NCBI RefSeq assembly: GCF_001672815.1
Contig: NZ_LZKK01000080.1
Span: 1 to 54,561 of the forward strand
DNA length: 54,561 nucleotides
Direction: 5' to 3'
Origin: Mycobacterium sp. E796
GTDB taxonomy: Bacteria; Actinomycetota; Actinomycetes; Mycobacteriales; Mycobacteriaceae
Translations under genes and position numbers: made by a program
Part shown: one piece after another, positions 42,636 through 50,719 of the stretch
Position numbering within the stretch: the stretch's first letter is position 1
Layout of the letters: every line of letters starts with the position of its first letter
The notes under the pieces: model-generated
The model's input: the letters and a program-made list of their open reading frames with translations, nothing else
What the model was told of the DNA's origin: nothing
Database searches by the model: none

Positions 42636-43754
42636 ATGTCCTACGAAAGCAGCGCAGAACCGATCAAGGTCGGCTACCTGATGGACTTCACGCTGCCACC
42701 GGGATTCCCCGAGGAGTTGTTGGCGAGTTTCACGCGGTGCTTCGACCTCATCTTCGAAGAGGCCCGCGAGCAGGGCCTGATCGACCGCCCGGTGCAGATG
42801 ATCTACCGCGAGGTGGAGGGGTTGCCCAAGGGATCGGTCAAGTCGGTGATCGACGCCTTCGGTGAGCTAGTCGACGAGGGCTGCCTGGTGGTGTTCGGTC
42901 CGCACATCACCGACAACTGCGTGCCCACCCGCGAGGCGATCGAGGAGCGGTTCAAGGTGCCCGCGATCAGCGTCACCGGCACCGACGACTGGTTGGGCGA
43001 ATGGACCTTCTCCTTCCCGCAGGGATCGCTGACCGACGAGCCGATCTTCATCGCCGACCTCGTCGCCAAGCGCGGGCTCGCCGAGATCGGGGTCCTGGTC
43101 GAGCAGAACCTGATCGGCGAGAGTTACCTGAGGAATCTGCGAAGCGCCTGCCGGCGCAAGGGCATTCGCATCGTCGCCGAGGCGGCGATCGCGCAGACCG
43201 CTCAGGACATCAACGAGGCCGTGCGCACCCTGCACGACGCGAAGGCCGAAGCGATCGTGCACCTGGGCTTCGGCTTCGGGATCGTGTTCGTCAACCCCGC
43301 GCTCGAGGCCGTCGATTGGGACCCGCCGCGCTTCACCACCACGGCCTTCCAGAACGCGTGGGTGAACCCGATCATGTGGAACGCGTTCATGGGCTGGATC
43401 GGGGTCGACCAGTACGATGAGACGAATCGCGTCGGGCAGGACTTCCTCGATCGCTACGCCGCCAAGTACGACGGCAGCCGTCCCGAGTACTGCGTGCCCG
43501 TGGTCAACCATGACGTCGCCGCCACCTTGGTGCGCGCATTTTCCGACGCCCACCCGCTCAGCCCCCGCGGGGTCAAGGATGCGCTGGAGCGGGTGAAGAT
43601 GATGCCCGCCGCCTCGGGTGCGCCCGGCACCCGCGTGTCGTTCGGCAAGTGGACGCGGCGGGCGTGGATGGGCGCGGGCTACCTGGTGGCGCGGACGCTG
43701 GACGCCGACGGCGTCAACTCGCGCCTGGTCGACCGCTTCGGGGAGGACGGCTGA
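42636..43754 (+). CDS. Substrate-binding-fold protein without signal peptide (Peripla_BP_6/LivJ-like)
   Basis: This 372-residue protein starts at ATG 42636 behind CTGGAGGTCAG. The type I periplasmic-binding fold of branched-chain amino-acid/AmiC proteins is recognisable: IKVGYLMDFTLPPGFPEELL at the start, GCLVVFGPHITDNCVPTREA (about residues 87-106), AISVTGTDDW and IGVLVEQNLIGESYLRNL. It has no signal peptide or lipobox, and no ABC transporter genes are adjacent, so it probably works in the cytosol as a ligand sensor or carrier. Its stop overlaps the start of the AveC-like gene (TGATG), tying it to a membrane protein and oxidoreductases. Confidence 0.85.
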   Translation: MSYESSAEPIKVGYLMDFTLPPGFPEELLASFTRCFDLIFEEAREQGLIDRPVQMIYREVEGLPKGSVKSVIDAFGELVDEGCLVVFGPHITDNCVPTREAIEERFKVPAISVTGTDDWLGEWTFSFPQGSLTDEPIFIADLVAKRGLAEIGVLVEQNLIGESYLRNLRSACRRKGIRIVAEAAIAQTAQDINEAVRTLHDAKAEAIVHLGFGFGIVFVNPALEAVDWDPPRFTTTAFQNAWVNPIMWNAFMGWIGVDQYDETNRVGQDFLDRYAAKYDGSRPEYCVPVVNHDVAATLVRAFSDAHPLSPRGVKDALERVKMMPAASGAPGTRVSFGKWTRRAWMGAGYLVARTLDADGVNSRLVDRFGEDG

Positions 43755-44887
43755 TGTCCACACGGTCCACACCGCTTGTCGCGGAGGAGAAGTCGGCGGA
43801 CCGACCGGACAAACGCGGCTGGGGCGGCTGGGTCGCCGGCGCCGCGCTGGCGGCGTTCGCGCTCTTTTTCATCGCGAACGCCCGCGTGGCCCTCGACCCG
43901 CGCGTCGCCAACCCGAACGTGCAGGGCCGACCGCGCCCGGTCAGGTTCGTTTTCGGCCTGGACTACATCACGTTCCTGCAGGTTTCGACCGTGATTATGC
44001 TGCTGGTGCTGTTGGTCGTGTTCATCAGGGGCTGGCGCCGCAACCCGGGCAGCCCGGTCATGCTGATGTTCCTGTGCACCACGCTGATCGTGTGGCAGGA
44101 CCCGATCATGAACTGGGCCCCGTTCGCGGTGTACAACCCCGACCTCATCCACTGGCCGGAGTCGTGGCCGCTGGTTTCGCTGTCGCCGACCGTCGAGCCG
44201 TTCGTCGTATTCGGTTACGTCACTTTCTATTTCGGCCCCTACTTCCCGGCCGTCTGGATCCTGCGCAAACTACAGGCAAAATACGGGCCGACGGCTTTCG
44301 TGTCGCGGCACCCACTGGTCAGCCTGGGCGTGCTGACCTGCGCGATCGGCTTCGTCTTCGACGCGTGGCTGGAAATCCAGCTCGTCCACATGGGCATGTA
44401 CATCTACTCGCAGGTGATCCCGTGGGGCTCGGTGTTCACCGGGACGACCTTCCAGTTCCCACTGATCTGGGAGTCGTTCTCGGTGACGTTCGTGATGGTG
44501 CCCGCGGCGATCCTGTGCTATCGCGACGACACCGGGAAGTCGGTGGCCGAGAAGCTGGCCGCGAAGGCAAGGATCTTCCCCGGGCGCCCGGTGCTCGGCA
44601 CGTTCCTGGTGATGTTCGCCATCATCAACGTGTCCTACTTCGCCTACGGCGCCTGGTTCTGGGTCATCAAGGTCAGCCATGCCGCGACCTCGGTGGCCTG
44701 CCCGTGGCCCTACCCCGAAGCCAAAGTGTATGATCCGCAAGGGTTTTACGAGAAGGCGGGCGCCCAGGGCCCGTACTCAGTCGGCATCTGGTCGACCTGG
44801 GCCAGCGGGGAGCCCCACGGCCGGCCCGTCGTCCAGCCGCCGCCGCCCGGCCAGGGCGCGTGCGCGACCCCGGGCAAGAATGGCTGA
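43754..44887 (+). CDS. AveC-like integral membrane protein
   Basis: This 377-residue protein starts at ATG 43754, coupled to the preceding stop. Hydrophobic segments include GWVAGAALAAFALFFIANAR (about 24-43), LQVSTVIMLLVLLVVFIRGW, a re-entrant region with WQDPIMNWAPFAVYNPDLIH, PFVVFGYVTFYFGPYFPAVW, LVSLGVLTCAIGFVFDAWLE and TFLVMFAIINVSYFAYGAWF. The C-terminal tail is Pro-rich. It resembles the AveC family, whose founding member acts as a spirocyclase/dehydratase in avermectin biosynthesis; mycobacterial members are uncharacterised. Its end overlaps the following SDR start by 8 bases. It could be a membrane cyclase or dehydratase acting on a terpenoid or polyketide-like substrate. Confidence 0.75.
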   Translation: MSTRSTPLVAEEKSADRPDKRGWGGWVAGAALAAFALFFIANARVALDPRVANPNVQGRPRPVRFVFGLDYITFLQVSTVIMLLVLLVVFIRGWRRNPGSPVMLMFLCTTLIVWQDPIMNWAPFAVYNPDLIHWPESWPLVSLSPTVEPFVVFGYVTFYFGPYFPAVWILRKLQAKYGPTAFVSRHPLVSLGVLTCAIGFVFDAWLEIQLVHMGMYIYSQVIPWGSVFTGTTFQFPLIWESFSVTFVMVPAAILCYRDDTGKSVAEKLAAKARIFPGRPVLGTFLVMFAIINVSYFAYGAWFWVIKVSHAATSVACPWPYPEAKVYDPQGFYEKAGAQGPYSVGIWSTWASGEPHGRPVVQPPPPGQGACATPGKNG

Positions 44888-45815
44888 GCCGCGCACGGTC
44901 GTGATCACCGGCGCGTCGCGCGGGCTGGGATTCGCCTCGGCCGTGCGCCTGTACCGCGAGGGGTGGCGCGTGGTCGCCGCGATGCGGACGCCCGACCGCG
45001 CGATGGCGTCGCTGCGCGAGGCCACCGGCGCCTGCGACGACGACCGGCTGATCGGCGTGCAGCTCGACCTGTTGGACGCCGCGTCGATCTCGGCGGCCGC
45101 CAAGGCGATCGAGGAAGCCGTCGGCGCCCCCTACGCGCTGGTGCACAACGCGGGGATCTCCGCCGCGGGAGTGGTAGAGGAAACCGATATGGCGTTATGG
45201 CAGAGGATGTTCGCCACCAGCGTCATGGGCCCCGTCGCGCTCACCCAGGCGTTGCTGCCGTCGATGCGGGCGGCGGGGGAGGGCCGCATCGTCCTGGTCT
45301 CCAGCGCGGCCGGCGTGCGCGGACAGCCGGCCACCGCGCCCTACTCGGCGGCCAAGGGAGCGCTGGAGCGGTGGGGCGAGGCCATGGCGTGCGAGGTCGC
45401 GCCCTTCGGTCTCGGTGTCACCGTTTTGGTGGCCGGCATGTACGACACCGAGATCATCACCGACGCCGGCACCACCGACAACCGCGACTTCGGCGGGCCC
45501 TACGCCCGGTTGCACGCCACCATGGACACCCGCGGGCGCTTCGCGATGAAATTGGCCCGCCCGGCCGATCGGTTCACCGACGGCCTGCTCAAGGCGCTCG
45601 AGGACCGGCGACCGTTCCGCCGCCGCGGCGTCGGGCCGGACGCGTCGATGCTGTTGGCCGCCAACCGGATCCTGCCCGCCTCCGGCATGCACCACATGTC
45701 GCGGATCGTGCTCGGCATTCCGAGGCAGGGCTCGATGCGGGGCGGGGCATGGCCGCAGACCGTGAGCCAGCGGGTGATGTCGGTGTTGCGGCGCTTCAAA
45801 TCGAAGGAGCAGTAG
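44880..45815 (+). CDS. Short-chain dehydrogenase/reductase
   Basis: This 311-residue protein starts at ATG 44880 (MAEPRTVVITGASRGLGFAS). It has the classical cofactor motif TGASRGLG (residues 10-17), NAGIS (near 91), the catalytic Ser in IVLVSSAAGVRG and YSAAK (near 157). An Arg after strand 2 (AAMRTPDRA) suggests NADP. It overlaps the AveC-like gene by 8 bases and the P450 start by one base (TAGTG), so it is in the middle of a strict operon. Oxidation of a hydroxyl made by the P450, or reduction of a carbonyl, is the expected role. Confidence 0.93.
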   Translation: MAEPRTVVITGASRGLGFASAVRLYREGWRVVAAMRTPDRAMASLREATGACDDDRLIGVQLDLLDAASISAAAKAIEEAVGAPYALVHNAGISAAGVVEETDMALWQRMFATSVMGPVALTQALLPSMRAAGEGRIVLVSSAAGVRGQPATAPYSAAKGALERWGEAMACEVAPFGLGVTVLVAGMYDTEIITDAGTTDNRDFGGPYARLHATMDTRGRFAMKLARPADRFTDGLLKALEDRRPFRRRGVGPDASMLLAANRILPASGMHHMSRIVLGIPRQGSMRGGAWPQTVSQRVMSVLRRFKSKEQ

Positions 45816-47029
45816 TGGAACAGCTTTTCGACGATCTGGAGGACTTCGGCGCCTTCGACGACGCGGTCTCCGGGGACGTGCGCGATCCGTACACGGAGCT
45901 GGCGCGGCTGCGCCGCGAGGAGCCCATTCAGCGCCTCGACGTCTCCGGGATGCCCCATGAGGAGTCCAAGCCGGTCTTCATCGTGTATCGCCACGAAGAG
46001 GCCCAGCAGATGCTGCGCGACAACGAGACGTTCTCGTCGGCGGCCGTCATCGCGGCGTTCGGGCCGGTGCTGGGGGAACGCGTGATGCTCGGCATGGACG
46101 AGCCGGTGCACGGACGGCTGCGCTCGCTGGTGTCAAAGGCGTTCTCGCAGAAGGCTTTGGCACGCTGGGAGGACGAGCTGGTGGGACGCGTGGCTAACAG
46201 CCTGATCGACAAGTTCGCCGCGAACGGCAGGGCCGACCTGGTCAAGGAGTTCACCTTCGACTATCCCAGCCAGATCATCGCGGCCCTGCTGGGCCTGCCG
46301 CAGCAGGACTACCCGCAGTTCCAGCGGTGGTCCATCTCGCTGCTGAGCTGGATCCTCAATCCCGAGCGCGGCCTCGCTGCTTCGGCCGCGCTGTGCGACT
46401 ACTTCGCGCCGATCCTCGAGGCACGCCGCGCCGAACCGCGCGAGGACCTGATCAGCGCGCTGGCCCAGGCCGAGATCGACGGCGAGAAGCTCGAGGACGA
46501 GGAGATTTACTCGTTCCTGCGGCTGCTGCTGCCCGCCGGGGTGGAGACGACGTACCGGGCCCTGGGCAGCCTGCTCTTCGCGCTGCTGTCCGATCCGGCG
46601 CAGCTGGATGCCGTCCGCGCGGACCGGTCCCTGCTGCCGCAGGCCGTCGAGGAGAGTGTGCGGTGGGAGCCGCCCCTGCTGACCATCACGCGGGTGGCCA
46701 CTCGCGACACCGAACTCGGCGGGGTGCCGATCCCGGCAGGTTCGACAGTGATGCCGATGCTGGGGGCCGCCAACCGGCAGGAGGACCGCTATCCCGATCC
46801 CGACACGTTCGACATCTTCCGCCAAGCGCGGGGACACCTCGGCTGGGGCCACGGCGTGCACGTGTGCCTCGGCATGCACCTGGCCCGGCTGGAGATGCGC
46901 ACCGCCGTCAACCTACTGCTCGACCGGCTGCCGAACCTGCGGCTGGACCCCGACGGGGACGACCCCCACATCCGCGGGCAGGTTTTCCGGTCGCCGACGT
47001 CGTTACCGGTGCTCTTCGACCCCTGCTAG
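45815..47029 (+). CDS. Cytochrome P450
   Basis: This 404-residue protein starts at GTG 45815 (VEQLFDDLEDFGAFDDAVSG) behind GAAGGAGC. The I-helix is LLPAGVETTYRAL (AGxET), ExxR is in VEESVRWEPP, and the haem loop is LGWGHGVHVCLGMHLAR with its Cys. All P450 landmarks are intact. It is a soluble class I enzyme; no ferredoxin or reductase gene is nearby. As part of the operon controlled by the palindrome at 42581 it probably hydroxylates the pathway substrate before the SDR and aldehyde dehydrogenase act. It is also a candidate client of the VWA/AAA+ pair. Confidence 0.95.
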   Translation: MEQLFDDLEDFGAFDDAVSGDVRDPYTELARLRREEPIQRLDVSGMPHEESKPVFIVYRHEEAQQMLRDNETFSSAAVIAAFGPVLGERVMLGMDEPVHGRLRSLVSKAFSQKALARWEDELVGRVANSLIDKFAANGRADLVKEFTFDYPSQIIAALLGLPQQDYPQFQRWSISLLSWILNPERGLAASAALCDYFAPILEARRAEPREDLISALAQAEIDGEKLEDEEIYSFLRLLLPAGVETTYRALGSLLFALLSDPAQLDAVRADRSLLPQAVEESVRWEPPLLTITRVATRDTELGGVPIPAGSTVMPMLGAANRQEDRYPDPDTFDIFRQARGHLGWGHGVHVCLGMHLARLEMRTAVNLLLDRLPNLRLDPDGDDPHIRGQVFRSPTSLPVLFDPC

Positions 47030-47120
47030 CCAGCCCTCGCGAAGGTTGGATATTGCCAATCGGCTACTTTCCAGTAAGGCTCTCTGTAGCCCCTCAACGA
47101 CTCAGAAGAGAGTGACAAAC

Positions 47121-48605
47121 ATGACTGAGGCTGTAAAGGTCCGTTTCGAGCCGAAGATGATGATCGACGGCAAGCTCGTCGAGGGCGGGGCCGGCACCTT
47201 CACCAACATCAACCCCGCGACCGAGGAGCCGCTCGGTGAGGTCGCGGACGCGTCGAAGGAAGACATGCACCGCGCCATCGACGCCGCGCGGCGCGCCTTC
47301 GACGAGACGGACTGGTCGACCAACCGGGAGCTGCGCAAGCGCTGCCTGTTGCAGCTGCACGAGGCGATCGAATCGGAGAAGGAAGAGTTGCGCGAGGAGC
47401 TGATCCTCGAGGTCGGCTCGCCGCGGGCTATCACCTTCGGCCCCCAGCTGGACGCCCCACTCGAAGACGGACTGAAGTACCCGGCCAGGTTGATCGACGA
47501 GTACGCCTGGGAAACCGACCTCGGCGACAAGGTGATCAGCCTGACTGGCACGCTGACCACCCGCAAGGTCTGGCGCGAACCTGTGGGCGTGGTCGGCGCG
47601 ATCGTGCCGTGGAACTTCCCGTTCGAGGTCACCCTCAACAAGCTCGGCCAGGCGCTGGGCACCGGCAACACCGTGGTCCTCAAGCCGGCGCCCAACACGC
47701 CGTTCAACGCGACCCGGCTCGGCCGGCTGATCGCCGAGAAGACCGACATTCCCGCGGGCGTCGTCAACGTTGTGACGGCGTCGGATCACTTTGTCGGCGA
47801 GGAACTTACGCTATCGCCGAAGGTGGACCTGATCTCCTTCACCGGTTCCACCGTGGTCGGCCAGCGGATCATGGAAAAGGGTGCCGCGACGATGAAGCGG
47901 CTGTTCCTGGAGCTGGGCGGCAAGTCAGCGACGATCGTCTTGGAGGACGCCGACTTCGGCGCGGCCTGCGCGATCGGCATCGCGCCCTGCATGCACGCCG
48001 GGCAGGGCTGCGCCAACCCCACCCGGATGCTGTTGCCGCGGTCCCGCTACGACGAGGGCGTCGCGATCCTCAAGAGCATCTACGAGAACGTCACGTGCGG
48101 CGACCCGCAGGATCCCGGAACCCTCTGCGGGCCGGTGATTTCGGAGGTGCAGCGCAACCGCGTGATGGGCTACATCCGCAAGGGCGTCGAGGAGGGCGCC
48201 ACCGCGCTGGTCGGCGGCCCGGACGCGCCCACCGGCTTCGACAAGGGATTCTATGTCAGGCCAACGCTTTTCACCGACGTCGACAACTCCATGACCATCG
48301 CGCAGGAGGAAATCTTCGGTCCCGTGCTCGCGGTCATCCCGTATGACGACGAGGAGGACGCGATCCGGATCGCCAACGACAGCAAGTACGGGCTGGCGGG
48401 CAACGTGATGTCCGGGTCGCTGGAGCGTTCGCTGGCGGTGGCCCGCCGGATCCGGGCGGGCTTCATGGGCGTCAACGGCGGTGCCCCGTACGGCGCCGAC
48501 ACGCCGTTCGGCGGTTACAAGTACAGCGGGGTGGGCCGCCAGAACGGCGTCGCCGGCTTCGACCAGTACACCGAGATCAAGTCGGTGGCATACCCCGCCG
48601 GCTGA
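47121..48605 (+). CDS. Aldehyde dehydrogenase
   Basis: This 494-residue protein starts at ATG 47121 (MTEAVKVRFEPKMMIDGKLV). Family motifs are VPWNFPFEVTLNKLGQALGT (about residues 155-174), the Glu in FLELGGKSATIVLED (about 257-271), the catalytic Cys in HAGQGCANPTRML (about 293-305) and the C-terminal EEIFGPVLAVIPYDDEEDAI. It oxidises an aldehyde to the acid with NAD. It lies 91 bases after the P450 gene, so it may be on the same transcript or have its own promoter. In the pathway it would turn an aldehyde into an acid ready for CoA activation. Confidence 0.95.
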   Translation: MTEAVKVRFEPKMMIDGKLVEGGAGTFTNINPATEEPLGEVADASKEDMHRAIDAARRAFDETDWSTNRELRKRCLLQLHEAIESEKEELREELILEVGSPRAITFGPQLDAPLEDGLKYPARLIDEYAWETDLGDKVISLTGTLTTRKVWREPVGVVGAIVPWNFPFEVTLNKLGQALGTGNTVVLKPAPNTPFNATRLGRLIAEKTDIPAGVVNVVTASDHFVGEELTLSPKVDLISFTGSTVVGQRIMEKGAATMKRLFLELGGKSATIVLEDADFGAACAIGIAPCMHAGQGCANPTRMLLPRSRYDEGVAILKSIYENVTCGDPQDPGTLCGPVISEVQRNRVMGYIRKGVEEGATALVGGPDAPTGFDKGFYVRPTLFTDVDNSMTIAQEEIFGPVLAVIPYDDEEDAIRIANDSKYGLAGNVMSGSLERSLAVARRIRAGFMGVNGGAPYGADTPFGGYKYSGVGRQNGVAGFDQYTEIKSVAYPAG

Positions 48606-48619
48606 CCGCCTCACTACCG

Positions 48620-48677
48620 CGAGCGTGCGTGGCTGCACAATGACACGCCGTGCGGCGCGTCATTGTGCGCACGCTCG
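48620..48677. repeat. Large intergenic hairpin between aldehyde dehydrogenase and thiolase genes
   Basis: CGAGCGTGCG (48620-48629) pairs with CGCACGCTCG (48668-48677). After a 5-base bulge, GCACAATGACACGCCG pairs with CGGCGCGTCATTGTGC (15 of 16). The stem totals about 26 bp around a 2-base loop. It may be a terminator/attenuator or a member of a dispersed intergenic repeat; its left half shares end sequences with the element at 19725-19775. Confidence 0.65.
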
Positions 48678-48773
48678 CCGGGCGTCGCGCCCATGTCTGG
48701 ACACCCCGGCCTTCGCCCGTCCAACCCCTTGGTTGACAATCGACGCAGACCCCAAGTCAAAGGAGACACCACC

Positions 48774-49919
48774 ATGCCTGAAGCCGTCATCGTCGAGGCC
48801 GTCCGATCCCCGCTCGGTAAGCGCAACGGCGGGCTGTCCGGCGTGCACTCGGCCGACCTGTCCGCGCAGGTCCTCAACGGGCTGGTCGACAAGGCCGGCA
48901 TCGACCCCGGGATCGTCGACGACGTCATCTGGGGTTGCGTCAGCCAGGCCGGCGAACAGGCCATCGACATTGCCCGCACCGCGGTGCTGACGGCCGGTTG
49001 GCCCGAGACCGTGCCGGGCGTGACCGTCGACCGCCAATGCGGGTCGAGCCAGCAGTCCATCCATTTCGCCGCGGCGGGCGTGGTGGCCGGGCACTACGAC
49101 GTCGTCGTCGCTGGCGGTGTCGAGTCGATGTCACGCACCCCGATGGGATCGTCGCTGGCCAACGGCGGCAACCCGTACTCGCAGGCCTTCAAGGACCGGT
49201 ACCACCGCACGCCGAATCAGGGCATCGGCGCGGAGATGATCGCCGAGCAGTGGGGCTTCGACCGGCTCGCGCTCGACGAGTTCTCCCTGGGATCGCACGA
49301 AAAGGCCGCCGCCGCACAGGATTCCGGCGCGTTCGACGACCAGATCGTGGGCATCAAGGACCAGGACGGCAATATCGTGCTGAAGGACGAGGGCATCCGC
49401 CGCGGCACCCCGATGGAAAAGATGGCGTCGCTGAAGCCCGCGTTCAAGGAGGACGGCGTGATCCATGCCGGCAACTCCTCGCAGATCACCGACGGCTCGG
49501 CCGCGATCCTGTTCATGTCCGCCGAGAAGGCCAAGGAACTGGGCCTCACCCCGATCGCCAAGGTGCACACCGCGGTACTGGCCGGCGCCGACCCGGTGAT
49601 CATGCTGACGGCGCCCATCCCGGCGACGCAGAAGGCGCTGAAGAAATCGGGGCTGTCCATCGGCGACATCGGGGCCTACGAGGTCAACGAGGCGTTCGCG
49701 CCCGTTCCGCTGGCGTGGCTGAGGGACATCGGGGCCGACGAGAAGAAGCTCAACCCCAACGGCGGTGCCATCGCGCTGGGCCACCCGCTCGGCGGCTCGG
49801 GGGCGCGGCTGATGACCACGCTGCTGTACCACATGCGCGACAAGGGAATTCGCTACGGACTGCAGACGATGTGTGAGGGCGGCGGTCAGGCCAACGCCAC
49901 GATCGTGGAACTGCTGTGA
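48774..49919 (+). CDS. Acetyl-CoA acetyltransferase / thiolase
   Basis: This 381-residue protein starts at ATG 48774 (MPEAVIVEAVRSPLGKRNGG) behind AAAGGAGAC. The nucleophile Cys is in TVDRQCGSSQQSIHFAA (about residues 86-102), the His residues are in EVNEAFAPVP and ALGHPLGGSGAR, and the second Cys is in TMCEGGGQANAT near the end. Length and motifs are those of a degradative FadA-type thiolase that cleaves 3-ketoacyl-CoA. Its stop overlaps the start of the enoyl-CoA hydratase (GTGA), giving a beta-oxidation pair that can process the acyl-CoAs made by the nearby dehydrogenases. Confidence 0.95.
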   Translation: MPEAVIVEAVRSPLGKRNGGLSGVHSADLSAQVLNGLVDKAGIDPGIVDDVIWGCVSQAGEQAIDIARTAVLTAGWPETVPGVTVDRQCGSSQQSIHFAAAGVVAGHYDVVVAGGVESMSRTPMGSSLANGGNPYSQAFKDRYHRTPNQGIGAEMIAEQWGFDRLALDEFSLGSHEKAAAAQDSGAFDDQIVGIKDQDGNIVLKDEGIRRGTPMEKMASLKPAFKEDGVIHAGNSSQITDGSAAILFMSAEKAKELGLTPIAKVHTAVLAGADPVIMLTAPIPATQKALKKSGLSIGDIGAYEVNEAFAPVPLAWLRDIGADEKKLNPNGGAIALGHPLGGSGARLMTTLLYHMRDKGIRYGLQTMCEGGGQANATIVELL

Positions 49920-50719
49920 CCGAAGCTGGCAACGGCCAGCCGGGAGCCCTCGTCGAGCACCGCGGCAACGTGATGGTCATAACCATCAACCGGCCGGAGG
50001 CTCGCAACGCGGTCAACGGGGCCGTCAGCATCGCCGTCGGGGATGCGCTGGAGCAAGCGCAACACGACCCCGACGTGCGGGCGGTGGTGATCACCGGCGC
50101 CGGGGACAAGTCGTTCTGCGCCGGCGCGGACCTCAAGGCGATCTCGCGCCGGGAGAACCTGTATCACCCCGAGCACGGCGAGTGGGGCTTCGCGGGTTAC
50201 GTGCACCACTTCATCGACAAGCCGACGATCGCCGCGGTCAACGGCACAGCACTGGGCGGCGGCACGGAACTCGCGCTGGCCAGCGACCTGGTGGTCGCCG
50301 ACGAGCGCGCCACGTTCGGGCTGCCGGAGGTGAAGCGGGGGCTGATCGCAGCCGCCGGCGGCGTCTTCCGGATCATGGACCAGCTGCCCCGCAAAGTGGC
50401 CATGGAATTGCTGTTGACCGGCGAGCCGATCACCGCGTCCGACGCCTTCGAATGGGGCCTGATCAACCAGGTGGTCAGCGAGGGCTCCGTGATGGACGCC
50501 GCGCTGGCCTTGGCGGCGCGGGTGACCGCCAACGCGCCGCTGTCGGTGCAGGCCAGCAAGCGCATCGCCTACGGCGTCGACGACGGCGTCATCGTCGGGG
50601 ACGAACCCGGCTGGGAGCGCACCATGCGCGAGATGCGGACCCTGATCCGATCCGAGGACGCCAAGGAAGGACCCCTGGCGTTCGCCGAGAAGCGGGAGCC
50701 CGTCTGGAAGGCGCGCTAG
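49916..50719 (+). CDS. Enoyl-CoA hydratase / crotonase family protein
   Basis: This 267-residue protein starts at GTG 49916 (VTEAGNGQPGALVEHRGNVM), overlapping the thiolase stop. Crotonase hallmarks are NRPEARNAVNG, FCAGADLKAI (oxyanion hole, about residues 66-75), GTALGGGTELALASDLVVAD with one catalytic Glu, and FGLPEVKRGLIAAAGG with the second. Both Glu positions are kept, so hydratase activity is plausible. The reading frame ends in CTAG shared with the convergent FAD oxidoreductase (50716-50719). With the thiolase it completes beta-oxidation of the block's acyl-CoA intermediates. Confidence 0.95.
   Translation: MTEAGNGQPGALVEHRGNVMVITINRPEARNAVNGAVSIAVGDALEQAQHDPDVRAVVITGAGDKSFCAGADLKAISRRENLYHPEHGEWGFAGYVHHFIDKPTIAAVNGTALGGGTELALASDLVVADERATFGLPEVKRGLIAAAGGVFRIMDQLPRKVAMELLLTGEPITASDAFEWGLINQVVSEGSVMDAALALAARVTANAPLSVQASKRIAYGVDDGVIVGDEPGWERTMREMRTLIRSEDAKEGPLAFAEKREPVWKAR

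Noticed and set aside
47040..47075. GGATATTGCC near the aldehyde dehydrogenase start as a seventh copy of the shared palindrome
   Set aside because: It matches only about 8 of 18 positions and lacks the AACA and GGT ends.
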